A stretch of DNA of 64,000 bases, taken from positions 544,916-608,915 of the forward strand of contig NZ_QEHM01000003.1 in NCBI RefSeq assembly GCF_003116585.1, given 5' to 3'. The DNA is from Albibacillus kandeliae. GTDB lineage: Bacteria > Pseudomonadota > Alphaproteobacteria > Rhodobacterales > Rhodobacteraceae. Below are positions 43,434 through 52,386 of this stretch, one piece after another. A program made the position numbers and the translations under genes. Each line of letters opens with the position of its first letter. Within the stretch, counting starts at the first letter, position 1. A model generated the notes under the pieces. The model saw only the letters and a list, made by a program, of their open reading frames with translations, searched no databases and was not told where the DNA came from.

Positions 43434-43937
43434 TTGAACCCGATTGGCGCCCTGATTTTCAGCCTGTGTCTCGGACTGGTGGCCCTGCCCGCCAGCGCCC
43501 AGACGACGAATGTCGCCTTTGGCAATACCAAGGCCGATCCCAGCCAGCCGGTCGAGGTGACCGCGGACCAGCTGGACGTGAACCAAGAAGACGGCTCGGC
43601 AGAGTTCCAGGGCAACGTGCTGATCTCGCAGGGGGTCATGAAACTCTCGGCCAAGCGGGTGCTGGTGATCTACAGCCAGGACGAAAAGGCCATCGACCGG
43701 CTCGAGGCGACGGGTGACGTCGTGCTGGTGAGCGGCGAGGACGCCGCCGAGGCGGACCGCGCCGAATACACGATTGCCTCGGGCGTGATCGTCATGACCG
43801 GCAACGTGCTGCTGAACCAGGGGCCCAATGTGATCTCCTCGCAGGCCATGACCGTAAACCTGACGAGCGGAACCGCGCAGATGACCGGCCGCGTCAAAAC
43901 CGTGCTGAACCCCGACGGCAACAACGGCAACAATTGA
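43434..43937 (+). CDS. lptA: LPS transport periplasmic protein LptA
   Basis: LptA forms the periplasmic bridge for LPS. The 167-residue product has a signal peptide (cut near ASAQT, residue 23) and the OstA-type beta repeat: PVEVTADQLDVNQEDGSAEFQGNVLISQG, then AEYTIASGVIVMTGNVLLNQGPNVISSQAMTVNLTSG. It appears to start at TTG. The stop overlaps the lptB ATG by one base, so the two are coupled. Confidence 0.9.
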   Translation: MNPIGALIFSLCLGLVALPASAQTTNVAFGNTKADPSQPVEVTADQLDVNQEDGSAEFQGNVLISQGVMKLSAKRVLVIYSQDEKAIDRLEATGDVVLVSGEDAAEADRAEYTIASGVIVMTGNVLLNQGPNVISSQAMTVNLTSGTAQMTGRVKTVLNPDGNNGNN

Positions 43938-44695
43938 TGGCGACCCCGAAGCTCACCGTGACCGAAGGCGACTCCGGTCTGCGCATCCAGCATTTGCGCA
44001 AGTCCTACCGCAAGAAGGTGGTGATCCGTGACGTGACGATGTCGCTGCAGCGGAGCGAGGTCGTGGCGCTGCTGGGGCCCAACGGCAGCGGCAAGACGAC
44101 ATCCTTCTATGCCATCGCCGGGCTCGTGTTTCCCGAGGCGGGCCGCGTGATGATCGACGGGGTCAACGTGACCAACCTGCCGATGTACCGCCGGGCGCGG
44201 CTGGGAATCGGCTATCTTCCGCAGGAAATGTCGATCTTTCGAGGCCTGAGCGTCGAAGACAACATCTCTGCGGTTCTGGACATCACCTACAACGACAAGT
44301 CGAAGCGGCGCGAGCGGCTGGAAGAGCTGCTGTCGGACTTTTCCATCGAACACCTGCGCCGTGCACCCGCGCTCGCCCTGTCCGGCGGCGAGCGGCGGCG
44401 GGTCGAAATCGCGCGCTGCCTCGCGGCCGAACCGCGGTACCTGCTGCTCGACGAACCCTTCGCGGGGGTCGACCCGATCTCGGTCAACGACATCCGTCAC
44501 CTCGTCGCGGACCTCAAGACGCGGGGAATCGGGGTGCTGATCACCGACCACAACGTCCGCGAGACGCTGGAGATCGTGGATCGCGCCTACATTCTGCACG
44601 ATGGCCAGGTGCTGATGTCGGGGACGCCCAGCGAAGTCGTCGAGAACGAGAACGTGCGACGGGTCTACCTGGGCGACAATTTCCGTATTTCCTAG
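43937..44695 (+). CDS. lptB: LPS export ABC transporter ATP-binding protein LptB
   Basis: LptB powers LPS extraction from the inner membrane with LptF and LptG. The 252-residue product has Walker A GPNGSGKTT near residues 49-57, signature LSGGERRRVEIARCL, and Walker B YLLLDEPFAGVDP. The end VYLGDNFRIS is the LptB-specific tail. The ATG at 43937 overlaps the lptA stop. lptF and lptG are not in the window. Confidence 0.95.
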   Translation: MATPKLTVTEGDSGLRIQHLRKSYRKKVVIRDVTMSLQRSEVVALLGPNGSGKTTSFYAIAGLVFPEAGRVMIDGVNVTNLPMYRRARLGIGYLPQEMSIFRGLSVEDNISAVLDITYNDKSKRRERLEELLSDFSIEHLRRAPALALSGGERRRVEIARCLAAEPRYLLLDEPFAGVDPISVNDIRHLVADLKTRGIGVLITDHNVRETLEIVDRAYILHDGQVLMSGTPSEVVENENVRRVYLGDNFRIS

Positions 44696-44756
44696 GTTTC
44701 CGGGACAGTTATGGCGGATTCGATGCGGAATCGTGCCGACGCTCAACCGCTTTTCG

Positions 44757-44790
44757 TTGACAGCAGCCCGCCGCAGTGCCTCAATTGAGG
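44757..44790 (+). promoter_or_regulatory. Possible promoter and palindrome upstream of hpf
   Basis: TTGACA (44757-44762) is followed 16 bases later by a perfect 12-base palindrome, CCTCAATTGAGG (44779-44790), which covers the likely -10 position. The gap between lptB and hpf is 253 bases and otherwise empty. The -10 match is poor, so this is a candidate only. Confidence 0.35.
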
Positions 44791-44948
44791 TATGGTGAAT
44801 GCATGGGCTATTGCAACGCGTGGAACGGCCTTATGTGACAGGCCCGACCGCCTGCTTCCCATCGCAATCCCATTCCCCCGCATCCGAACTTGAGGCGCTG
44901 CGCCGCACCCGCGGCGCGCGCGCGGATGCATGACGTGAAGGAGCACAC

Positions 44949-45521
44949 ATGCGTTACCAAATCAGCGGCAAACAGATCGACATTGGCGAAGCGCTTCAGA
45001 CCCACGTACAGACCACGCTGGACGAGACCGTCCAGAAGTATGCCGGTCGTCCGACCGACGCGAACATTATCTTCTCGAAATCGGCCCACGAGTATGTTTG
45101 CGAGGCCACCATACACCTGTCGTCCGGGCTGAACGCGGCCGCCAAGGCGCATGACACCGAAATATACGCGGCATTTGAAAGCTGCGCAGAGAAGCTCGAC
45201 AAGCAATTGCGCCGCTATAAGAGGCGTTTGAAGGACCACCATCGCGAACGCGCGGAACCTGTTGAACTCCTGGGCGCGTCCTCGTATATCCTCGCCGCGG
45301 AAGAGCAGTCTGACGACGAGCCGGAATCGCTTCAGCCAATCATCGTTGCTGAAATGGAGACGCAGATACCTTCGTTGTCTGTCGGCGAAGCGGTCATGCA
45401 GATGGAATTGGCCGGCGCCCCAGTGCTGATCTTCCGGAACGAGGGGAAAAAGGGTTTGAACGTGGTTTACCGCCGGGAGGATGGAAACATCGGCTGGATC
45501 GAACCACGTTTGCAAGACTGA
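44949..45521 (+). CDS. hpf: Ribosome hibernation promoting factor, long form
   Basis: HPF binds resting 70S ribosomes and, in the long form, pairs them into 100S particles. The 190-residue product has the N-terminal S30AE domain (MRYQISGKQIDIGEALQTHV; ending in KQLRRYKRRLKDHH) at about residues 1-100. A linker and a C-terminal dimerisation domain (ALLIF-like APVLIFRNEGKKGLNVVYRREDGNIGWIEP) follow. The start has AAGGAG upstream. ptsN follows 45 bases later. Confidence 0.94.
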   Translation: MRYQISGKQIDIGEALQTHVQTTLDETVQKYAGRPTDANIIFSKSAHEYVCEATIHLSSGLNAAAKAHDTEIYAAFESCAEKLDKQLRRYKRRLKDHHRERAEPVELLGASSYILAAEEQSDDEPESLQPIIVAEMETQIPSLSVGEAVMQMELAGAPVLIFRNEGKKGLNVVYRREDGNIGWIEPRLQD

Positions 45522-45566
45522 GGCCGGTCCCGCCACGCGGGCGCCCGCCAGTGGAGCACTGAACAT

Positions 45567-46031
45567 ATGGAGCTTTCGAGCATCCTAAGACCGGAGGCCG
45601 TGAAGGTTTTTGCCGCGGCCTCCAGCAAGAAACGCCTGTTCCAAGAGATCGGGGATGTCGCCCAGTCGGTCTATCATCTGGATAGTTCGACGACTGTCGA
45701 GGCGCTGCTGGAACGCGAGAGCCTGGGGCCCACCGGTGTGGGTCACGGGGTCGCGCTGCCGCATGCCCGCATGTCCGGCCTCGACGAGGTCGTGGGCGCA
45801 TTCGTTCTTCTGGAGAAGCCGCTGGACTTCGGCTCGGTGGACCGTCAGCCGGTCGACCTCGCCTTTGCGCTTTTCGCGCCGGAAGATTCCGGGGTCGAGC
45901 ATCTGAAGGCACTGGCACTGGTGTCGCGGACGCTGCGCAACACAGCGCTCTGCAGCAAGCTGCGGGCCAACCCCGATCCGGCGACGCTCTATACCCTGCT
46001 GACGACGCCGAACGCCGTGCAGGCCGCCTGA
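45567..46031 (+). CDS. ptsN: Nitrogen regulatory PTS component EIIA-Ntr
   Basis: PtsN is the phospho-acceptor of the nitrogen PTS, which tunes potassium, nitrogen and stress responses. The 154-residue product has the phosphorylated His at residue 66 in GVGHGVALPHARM and the family start ILRPEAVKVFAAASSKKRLFQEI. The C-terminal helix is typical. It follows hpf, as in many proteobacteria, but rpoN is missing upstream. It converges on the sulfotransferase gene with a five-base gap. Confidence 0.94.
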   Translation: MELSSILRPEAVKVFAAASSKKRLFQEIGDVAQSVYHLDSSTTVEALLERESLGPTGVGHGVALPHARMSGLDEVVGAFVLLEKPLDFGSVDRQPVDLAFALFAPEDSGVEHLKALALVSRTLRNTALCSKLRANPDPATLYTLLTTPNAVQAA

Positions 46032-46036
46032 GGCGG

Positions 46037-47458
46037 TCAGGTGCGCCAAGGACCGAACCCGAACATCACGTAATCGCGCTGGTAGACATCGGCGGCAAGG
46101 TCTTCGAGGTCCTTGTCGTGGATCGACTTCAGCGTGTGGGGTCCGGTTTCTGCCTCGGCCATCGGAGCGGGTGCCTGGGGGTATCCCACCTTTGAGGCGA
46201 GTGCGCCCAGCGCCTCGTCCAGTTCATCCTCTCGCAGGATGTGATCGGGCAGGATGAAGTCGGCGAAGCTGCTGACGATGGTCGCCTGCGTCGCCCATGC
46301 GGCATCCACACGGATTGCGGTCTGCCCGGCAAGGTTTGCCCTGACGAACTCGAGGAACCCGTGGAACGCGTCGCGGTGCTGATCCGCGCCATAGGAGGCG
46401 TCGGTGGCCCCTTCCGGCAGCGGCAGCTTGAACTGGCGGCGCAGAGTATCGCGGATCTTGTCGTAGCTGCCCGGGCCGGTCGCCACGATCCGGCGGCAGA
46501 ACACCTCGTGCGCGCGCGCCAGAGGATGGCGCAGCACGGAGAAGCTGCGATGGCCGGTCCGCTTGCGTTTCCATTGCCGCAGCTGCTTCTGGTTCATCCT
46601 CACGTGCAGATCGTCCGCGGAGACACCGTCGAGCGCAGCCAGCCAGTCGCGCAGCGAATCCACCGGCCCGCCCGGCACCGGCAGGAACAGCAGCGGGGCC
46701 GTGGCGCCACCGATGTAGCTGGGCACGGAGGCGCCGCGGCGCGGCTCGAAGTTCGGCGTGCGGGTCAGGTTGAACCGGTCGAGACCGGCGAGCGCCTGCT
46801 CCATTTCCTCGGGGTTAGAGACCTTTTCGGTCACTGATCCCGGGTTCTGCACCTTCAGGCTCTGGTCAAGGCTCTCCAGCCGGGACTCGGACCCCAGCCA
46901 TGCCGCAAGGCCGTTCATCACGTCGATGTCCTGCAGATCCTCGTAAGCCACGTAGAAGGCCGTCTGCCCGCTGGTCTGCATCCTGTGCAGCACCTCCACC
47001 TGGAAGGCCTGCAGCCTGGTCACATGCTCGGCAAATTCGAGGGCGTCGAATTCGGCGAGGGAGTCCTTGCGGCGCTGCACGTTCGTCAGCTTCCACTGGT
47101 TGGTCGCCTTCGCGATCTTAAGCGACACGTAGCTGTCCAGAGGGTTGCGCGTGAGGATGATCTTGGCGCAGCGCCGGTCGGCCAAGGCCAGTTCCAGCAC
47201 CCGCGGATCATGGTTGTGGAAAAAGCGGAAACCGTTCAGCCCCGGCGCGGCTTTCACCGCCTCGACCAGCTGGGCGGGATCCCGGTCTCGCGCGTCCTGC
47301 GTCAGGCCCAGCAGGTCCGTGCGGTTCGGGTAGCCGATGAAATGCGGATTGAAGGCTTCGCCGTGGCATTGCACGCCGTCCAGCGCGTTCAGGTTGGTCT
47401 CGAGAAAGTTCGAGCCGGTCCGCATCTCGGCCAGTACGATAAAGTAGTCGAACACCAC
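46037..47458 (-). CDS. Two-domain sulfotransferase
   Basis: The 473-residue product shows two sulfotransferase-like halves. The N-terminal half has the PAPS 5'-phosphosulfate loop EMRTGSNFLETNL (residues 11-23) and a 3'-phosphate block KIILTRNPLDSYVSLKIAK (99-117), as in Stf0/NodH enzymes. The C-terminal half has a 3'-phosphate-like block FSVLRHPLARAHEVFCRR (306-323), but its 5' loop (LFLPVPGGPVDSLR, 257-270) lacks the usual Lys. The second half may be inactive or act in acceptor binding. It lies beside glycosyltransferases, so a glycan acceptor is likely. Confidence 0.78.
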   Translation of the reverse strand: MVFDYFIVLAEMRTGSNFLETNLNALDGVQCHGEAFNPHFIGYPNRTDLLGLTQDARDRDPAQLVEAVKAAPGLNGFRFFHNHDPRVLELALADRRCAKIILTRNPLDSYVSLKIAKATNQWKLTNVQRRKDSLAEFDALEFAEHVTRLQAFQVEVLHRMQTSGQTAFYVAYEDLQDIDVMNGLAAWLGSESRLESLDQSLKVQNPGSVTEKVSNPEEMEQALAGLDRFNLTRTPNFEPRRGASVPSYIGGATAPLLFLPVPGGPVDSLRDWLAALDGVSADDLHVRMNQKQLRQWKRKRTGHRSFSVLRHPLARAHEVFCRRIVATGPGSYDKIRDTLRRQFKLPLPEGATDASYGADQHRDAFHGFLEFVRANLAGQTAIRVDAAWATQATIVSSFADFILPDHILREDELDEALGALASKVGYPQAPAPMAEAETGPHTLKSIHDKDLEDLAADVYQRDYVMFGFGPWRT

Positions 47459-47470
47459 GAACTCCGGGTC

Positions 47471-49168
47471 TTAGCGCACCACGTAGGGTCTACGCGGCGG
47501 TTTCGGCTTTCTCTCCGGTCCGCTTTCGACCGGGAAATCGCCCATCAGATAGGGGTGCATCCCCTGGTTCTTGAGATTCTGCAGGAACTGGCCGAACCCG
47601 TCGAGATCGACCATGCGCGGGACCTCGGCCAGACGGCGCTGCCGCAAGGTCCCGGTTTCCTCGATGATGGTCTGCAACGGCTCCATCGGGCTGTCGACGA
47701 AATCTGCCATGCTCCAGATCCGGATGTTCGCCTTGGCCCAAGTGGAGCGCAGGATGCCGAGGTGCTCGCTCTCGACCCGTTGCAGCCGGGCGGCCTCCTT
47801 GCGGATCTCGCCGAAGTTCCGGTTGGACTTGAACAGGGGCACCGCCCATGCGCCGGTGATGACCGAAACCTGCGCGTTCGGGTCGCGCGCCACCAGCCAG
47901 TTCACGCCCTGATGGTCCATCGGCCCAAACTGGAAGCACTGCCGTTCGCCCCGGGTGTTCCAGATCAGGTTGGTCAGGAACCCCTCGGGGTCATAGTCGC
48001 GCAGCTTGGCGCTGTCGCTGAGCGCCCCGTTCATCACGGTGTAATCGCCCGAGAACTGTGCCCGTTCGGGCGAGAACAGATGCCCGTGCACCCGCGTCCC
48101 GGTGATCCGGTTCAGCCAGCCGCCGAAATCCTCGAACAATTCGTCGAAGCCCTGGAACATCGAATAGGGATAGGCGGTGATCCCGTTCTCCCAACCCTGC
48201 CGTGGCAAGCGGCTCTGCATATAGAGGCCGGGGCGGCCGCGCGTGCGCCGTTCCACCGCCTTGGCGAAGATCCGGTCGATCTTGCCCGGATTAGGCTCTG
48301 CTTTCTTCATCGCGCCCCGCTCGTCCGTCAGGAAGGCATGATAGAGCCTGTTCGCCCCCGGCCATATCTTGCGGGCAACGAAACAGTCCGACCGCCGCAG
48401 GAGCTGGAGGTGATCGTCGTAGAAGATGTGCGGCTTGCCCTGATAGTCGAACTTGCTGAGCGTCAGCGAGCGGCTCTCGATCTTGCGGGAATAGAGCCGC
48501 GCGAGAGTCTGGTAATAGCTCTCGTCCGGGATCCAGACCCTGCGAAAGTACTTGTCGTGGCGCGGCCTGTCCGGGTCTTCGAGAATGGCCGAGAGAGTCT
48601 GGCGGGTCAGGCACCACCACTGGCTGCCCATGTGCGGGGTCAGCCCGGCCGGAATGCGGCGCCGGTATCCGATCTTGCGCTGGATGTTCACCCAGCGGTC
48701 GAACAGCGCGCGGCGCTTCTTCCACGAGAAGGGGAAGCGCAGGGTGAAGCGCTCTTCGTCCAGCCCGCCGACTGTCCAGGGCACGTCGGCGGTGGTTGCG
48801 CTTTCGATGAAGTCGGTCTGGGGCCGGGCGGCAAGGTAGTCGATCAGCTCCTGAACCGGGCGCAGCGGCAGACACGAGCCCGAGGCGAGGTAGACGTGGC
48901 GCACCTGTTCGAAACTGGCGAGCATCATCTCGGAGGCCGACTGCGACGCGGCGACGATGCCCCATGTCCCCCACTCGCAGCGATGACGCTTGGAGAAGCG
49001 GATCAGCCGGTCTTTCTCGATGGCGGCGCGGAAGGCCTGATAGGTCTTGCGCGGGACCGCCTTGTCCACGTGGATCACCACCGGGCAGCCCGAGGCGGTC
49101 CAGTGCCGGGCCACCTGGGCGGCGCGGTCCAGCGAGGTGTGGACCAGCATGACGATGCCGACGGTCAT
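47471..49168 (-). CDS. GT14-type beta-1,6-N-acetylglucosaminyltransferase with DUF5928 C-terminal region
   Basis: The 565-residue product has a core-2/I-branching (GT14) domain at about residues 1-270: IVMLVHTSLDRAAQVARHW, VVIHVDKAV, RHVYLASGSCLPLRP, GSQWWCLTRQT and WIPDESYYQTL. The C-terminal half (about 330-565) matches no fold I know and fits DUF5928, which is typical of Rhodobacterales. It may bind the acceptor. The ATG at 49168 overlaps the stop of the next glycosyltransferase gene; the open frame upstream is within that gene and rejected. Confidence 0.82.
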   Translation of the reverse strand: MTVGIVMLVHTSLDRAAQVARHWTASGCPVVIHVDKAVPRKTYQAFRAAIEKDRLIRFSKRHRCEWGTWGIVAASQSASEMMLASFEQVRHVYLASGSCLPLRPVQELIDYLAARPQTDFIESATTADVPWTVGGLDEERFTLRFPFSWKKRRALFDRWVNIQRKIGYRRRIPAGLTPHMGSQWWCLTRQTLSAILEDPDRPRHDKYFRRVWIPDESYYQTLARLYSRKIESRSLTLSKFDYQGKPHIFYDDHLQLLRRSDCFVARKIWPGANRLYHAFLTDERGAMKKAEPNPGKIDRIFAKAVERRTRGRPGLYMQSRLPRQGWENGITAYPYSMFQGFDELFEDFGGWLNRITGTRVHGHLFSPERAQFSGDYTVMNGALSDSAKLRDYDPEGFLTNLIWNTRGERQCFQFGPMDHQGVNWLVARDPNAQVSVITGAWAVPLFKSNRNFGEIRKEAARLQRVESEHLGILRSTWAKANIRIWSMADFVDSPMEPLQTIIEETGTLRQRRLAEVPRMVDLDGFGQFLQNLKNQGMHPYLMGDFPVESGPERKPKPPRRPYVVR

Positions 49169-50187
49169 GCCCAGTTCCCCTTGGACATGAGACCGAGGAT
49201 TTCGAGCTGGCGCCAGTTGATGTATTTCTCGGACCACTTGCACCACAGGTCCGGGTGCGTCTCCATCGCGGCGGCGTAGGCCTTGTACTCGACCGAGCCG
49301 GAGTAGTGCTGGCCCCGCTCCAGTTCCTCCTGCGCCTTGGCGGCGAAGGTGTTCAGGAACTTGGCATGGAGCAGCGCGCCCGACGCCTTTTCGCCGCCCC
49401 ATTCCTCGTAGACGGAATTCAGCCCGCGCGGCAGCAGCGCGTGGGTCGAGCTGATGTAGGCAAAGCGCCGGTCCCACTTCACCAGCGGGATCTTGTTCAT
49501 CGCGGGGGCCTTGGCCGGCCGGTCGGCAAAGAACATCCGCGCGCGCGGCCCGCCCTGGATCCAGAGGTTGCCGTAGATGTCGTTCTTCTTGATCGTGTAG
49601 TTCCCCGGGTCAAACCACGAGGCAATCTCGAGCGGGTTCTGGCCCGGGAGATAGACCTGCTGGTCGAGCCTGCCCTTGGGATAGACGTCGATCAGCATCG
49701 CCGAGAAGCTGCGCAGCCCCGAGTTGTCGAGCCAGTCTGTCAGCGCCGGGATCGGCCGGGTATCACAGAAGGGGTAGACGAAGAACTCGTCCGGATCGAC
49801 GACAAGCGTCCAGTGCCCGTGGGCATAGCGCCGGTTCAGCCAGTTCACCCAGTCTACCCCGAAGGCGGACCGCTTGTAGCTTGCGCCCGTGGACCAGACG
49901 GAAATGTCCTCCTGCCCGGCAAGGTAGTCGAGCGTGCCGTCGTCGCTGTCGTTGTCCACGAAGAGGAAGTGCCCGACCCCGAGGTCGCGGTAGTAGGACA
50001 GGAAGTAGGGTAGGCGGACCTTTTCGTTGCGCATGGTCGAAACCAGCAGCACGTCGCCGGGGCGGATGTTTGCCGTGTGGTTCTGGACGGTCTTGAGTTC
50101 GAATGACTTACGGACAGCCCGGATCAGCCGGCGACGCCGGCGCAACCGCATCCGATAAGAGTCCCAAATACCCACCGTGTTGCCCAA
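49165..50187 (-). CDS. Family 2 glycosyltransferase (copy 1)
   Basis: The 340-residue product is a GT2-like enzyme of the Glyco_tranf_2_4 type. The nucleotide-sugar part reads LLVSTMRNEKVRLPYFLSYY and HFLFVDNDSDDGTLDYL (residues 47-89), and the metal site is VVDPDEFFVY (129-138). A basic N-terminus (MRLRRRRRLIRAVRK) may touch the membrane. It overlaps the GT14 gene by four bases and is about as long as its paralogue upstream at 50.4 kb. The sugar is unknown. Confidence 0.85.
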   Translation of the reverse strand: MGNTVGIWDSYRMRLRRRRRLIRAVRKSFELKTVQNHTANIRPGDVLLVSTMRNEKVRLPYFLSYYRDLGVGHFLFVDNDSDDGTLDYLAGQEDISVWSTGASYKRSAFGVDWVNWLNRRYAHGHWTLVVDPDEFFVYPFCDTRPIPALTDWLDNSGLRSFSAMLIDVYPKGRLDQQVYLPGQNPLEIASWFDPGNYTIKKNDIYGNLWIQGGPRARMFFADRPAKAPAMNKIPLVKWDRRFAYISSTHALLPRGLNSVYEEWGGEKASGALLHAKFLNTFAAKAQEELERGQHYSGSVEYKAYAAAMETHPDLWCKWSEKYINWRQLEILGLMSKGNWA

Positions 50188-50353
50188 ACGTTTCGCCGCG
50201 TCGATCGGCCTGCCCGACTAACACGGTTCGGCGTTTTGCCGCCGACTGCCATCCCAGTAGAAAATCAATGAATTTATATTCTGTTACAAGGTGCAGGGAA
50301 GCAGCGTTCTGGCAATTTCCGTCCCTGTTGCTTTGCTGCCTGCGGAAAACGCC

Positions 50354-51370
50354 CTACCAGCCGCCCGAGCTCATCAGCTCTAGGGCCTCCAGCTGCTCCC
50401 AGCCTTGGTAGCGCACCGAGCCCTCGTGCCACATGGTCGGCTGCGCCGCGATCTCCCTGTAATAGGGTCCGAGCGCCTCTGGATCGTGGAAATGCTGCTT
50501 GCGCTGCATGTCCTCGGTCGCCCGATCCACGACGTCGTGCAGGAACTTGGTGTGCAGGAGGATACCCGAAGGCTCCTTGCCTCCGGGCCCGTCATAGAGC
50601 CTGTTGAGGCGCGATGGCAGGATCGAATGGGTCGAATTCACGTAGGCCCAGCGGCGGTTCCATTTGATCAGCGGCAGCTTGTTCAGAGTTGGAGACCGCC
50701 CCGGCATATCCCTGAAAAAGACTCTCTCACGCGCCCCGCCCTGGACCCAGAGATTGCGCATCGGCTCTTGCCGGATCGCTTTGTAGGGACTGGAATCGAA
50801 CCAGCAAAGGTCCTTGATAGGGTCTGTTTTCGGCTCTGTTACGGGCGATCCGAGCGGCCCCCGGGGATACATGTCCAGCATGAGCGCGCCGAAGCCGAGG
50901 CGCCCCTGCCCCTCCAGCCAGCGCGTGAGGTCGGGCAGGTTGCGCTCGCGGTGATGGGCATAGACCAGCAGCTCGTCGGCATCGAGCAGGAGGCACCAGT
51001 GGCCATGCCCGTAGTGCATGAGTAGCCAGCTCGCCCAGTCGAGACCGAAACGCGCCTCGCGGTAGCTGGCCGGGGTGGTCCAGAGCGAAACGTCGGGTGC
51101 CTGTGCCAGCAACTCGGCCGTGCCGTCGGTGCTCTGGTTGTCGACGATGAGGAAGTGACCGACGCCGAGCGCCCGGTAGTACTCGAGGAACCACGGCAGT
51201 CGCAGCGCCTCGTTGCGGACCACCATCACGACGAGGATATCGTCTGGCCGGATCGAGGCCGTGCGGTCGGCGACGGACGTCAGCGCATGGCGGCTCCGAA
51301 AGGAGCGCCACAGCAAACGGTGACGCTTGAGGATCAGCCGGTAGGCCGTTATCGGCCCATGACGGCTCAT
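50354..51370 (-). CDS. Family 2 glycosyltransferase (copy 2)
   Basis: The 338-residue product is a paralogue of the neighbouring GT2: ILVVMVVRNEALRLPWFLEYYRALGVGHFLIVDNQSTDGT, then LLLDADELLVYAH as the metal site, and the matching NKLPLIKWNRRWAYVNSTHSILPSRLN block. The two copies align along their whole length but differ widely. It lies between galE (nine bases) and a 166-base gap before copy 1. It probably adds a different sugar to the same polymer. Confidence 0.85.
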   Translation of the reverse strand: MSRHGPITAYRLILKRHRLLWRSFRSRHALTSVADRTASIRPDDILVVMVVRNEALRLPWFLEYYRALGVGHFLIVDNQSTDGTAELLAQAPDVSLWTTPASYREARFGLDWASWLLMHYGHGHWCLLLDADELLVYAHHRERNLPDLTRWLEGQGRLGFGALMLDMYPRGPLGSPVTEPKTDPIKDLCWFDSSPYKAIRQEPMRNLWVQGGARERVFFRDMPGRSPTLNKLPLIKWNRRWAYVNSTHSILPSRLNRLYDGPGGKEPSGILLHTKFLHDVVDRATEDMQRKQHFHDPEALGPYYREIAAQPTMWHEGSVRYQGWEQLEALELMSSGGW

Positions 51371-51379
51371 GCCAGCGGA

Positions 51380-52363
51380 TCAGCCTTCATAGCGTCCGAC
51401 CTGATGCCAGCGCCATGCGTCGGCGATCATCTGCGGCATAGTCGAGCGTTTCGGCTCCCATCCGAGTTCGGCTGCGGCCCGGGTGGAACCAGAAACCAGC
51501 TTGGTCGCATCCCCGGCGCGGCGGGGACCTTCGGAATGCGGCACCTCGCGGTTGGTGACGCTTCGCGATGCGTCGATCACCTCGCGGACCGAGAACCCCT
51601 TGCCGGTGCCAAGATTGAAGACGCGGCTTTCCTTGCCCTGCTCCAGCCAGCCGATCCCCAGCACGTGCGCATCGACGAGGTCGCAGACATGGACGTAGTC
51701 GCGGATGCAGGTGCCATCGGGCGTCTCATAGTCCGAGCCGTGGATCGTGAGCGCCGGGCGCTTGCCGTCGATGGCTTCGAGCATGACCGGGATCAGATGG
51801 GTCTCGGGGCGGTGATGTTCACCCACCTCACCCTCTTCGTCGGCTCCCGCCACGTTGAAGTAGCGGAAGATGACATGGCGCAGCCCGTGGGCCGCCTCGA
51901 AGTCGCGGAGGATGTTCTCCACCGCGCGCTTGGACGCGCCGTAGGCGTTCAGCGGATACTGGGGGGTGTCCTCGTCAAGCACGACATTGTCGTGTTCGCC
52001 GTAGGTCGCGCAGGTCGAGGAGAACACGAAGTCCTTGCAGCCCGCTGCGACGGCGGCCTCGGCCAGCGTCAGCGAGCCGAGGACGTTGTTGCGCCAGTAG
52101 AGGCCGGGTTCGCTCATCGCTTCGCCGACCTGGCTCAGCGCAGCGAAGTGCATGACCGCCGAGGGATGATGTTTGGCAAAGACCTCGTCAAGCCGGGAAC
52201 GGTCGAGCAGGTCGCCCTGCTCGAAAGGTCCGAACTTCACCGCGTCTTTCCAGCCGGTGACCAGATTGTCGTAAGTAACGGGCAGGTACCCGGCCGCCTT
52301 GAGTGCCTTGCACGCATGCGACCCGATGTACCCGGCACCGCCGGTTACCAGTACTGTCTTCAC
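51380..52363 (-). CDS. galE: UDP-glucose 4-epimerase
   Basis: GalE interconverts UDP-glucose and UDP-galactose. The 327-residue product has the NAD-binding VTGGAGYIGSHACKALKAAGY near residues 5-25, SSTCATYG, and the catalytic Tyr/Lys in YPLNAYGASKRAVE. The C-terminal GWEPKRSTMPQMIADAWRW is typical of GalE. It lies between a glycosyltransferase gene and galU on the same strand, so it supplies UDP-sugars to the glycan pathway. Confidence 0.94.
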   Translation of the reverse strand: MKTVLVTGGAGYIGSHACKALKAAGYLPVTYDNLVTGWKDAVKFGPFEQGDLLDRSRLDEVFAKHHPSAVMHFAALSQVGEAMSEPGLYWRNNVLGSLTLAEAAVAAGCKDFVFSSTCATYGEHDNVVLDEDTPQYPLNAYGASKRAVENILRDFEAAHGLRHVIFRYFNVAGADEEGEVGEHHRPETHLIPVMLEAIDGKRPALTIHGSDYETPDGTCIRDYVHVCDLVDAHVLGIGWLEQGKESRVFNLGTGKGFSVREVIDASRSVTNREVPHSEGPRRAGDATKLVSGSTRAAAELGWEPKRSTMPQMIADAWRWHQVGRYEG

Positions 52364-52386
52364 GCTCGTCCCCCAGCGGTGCGGCC

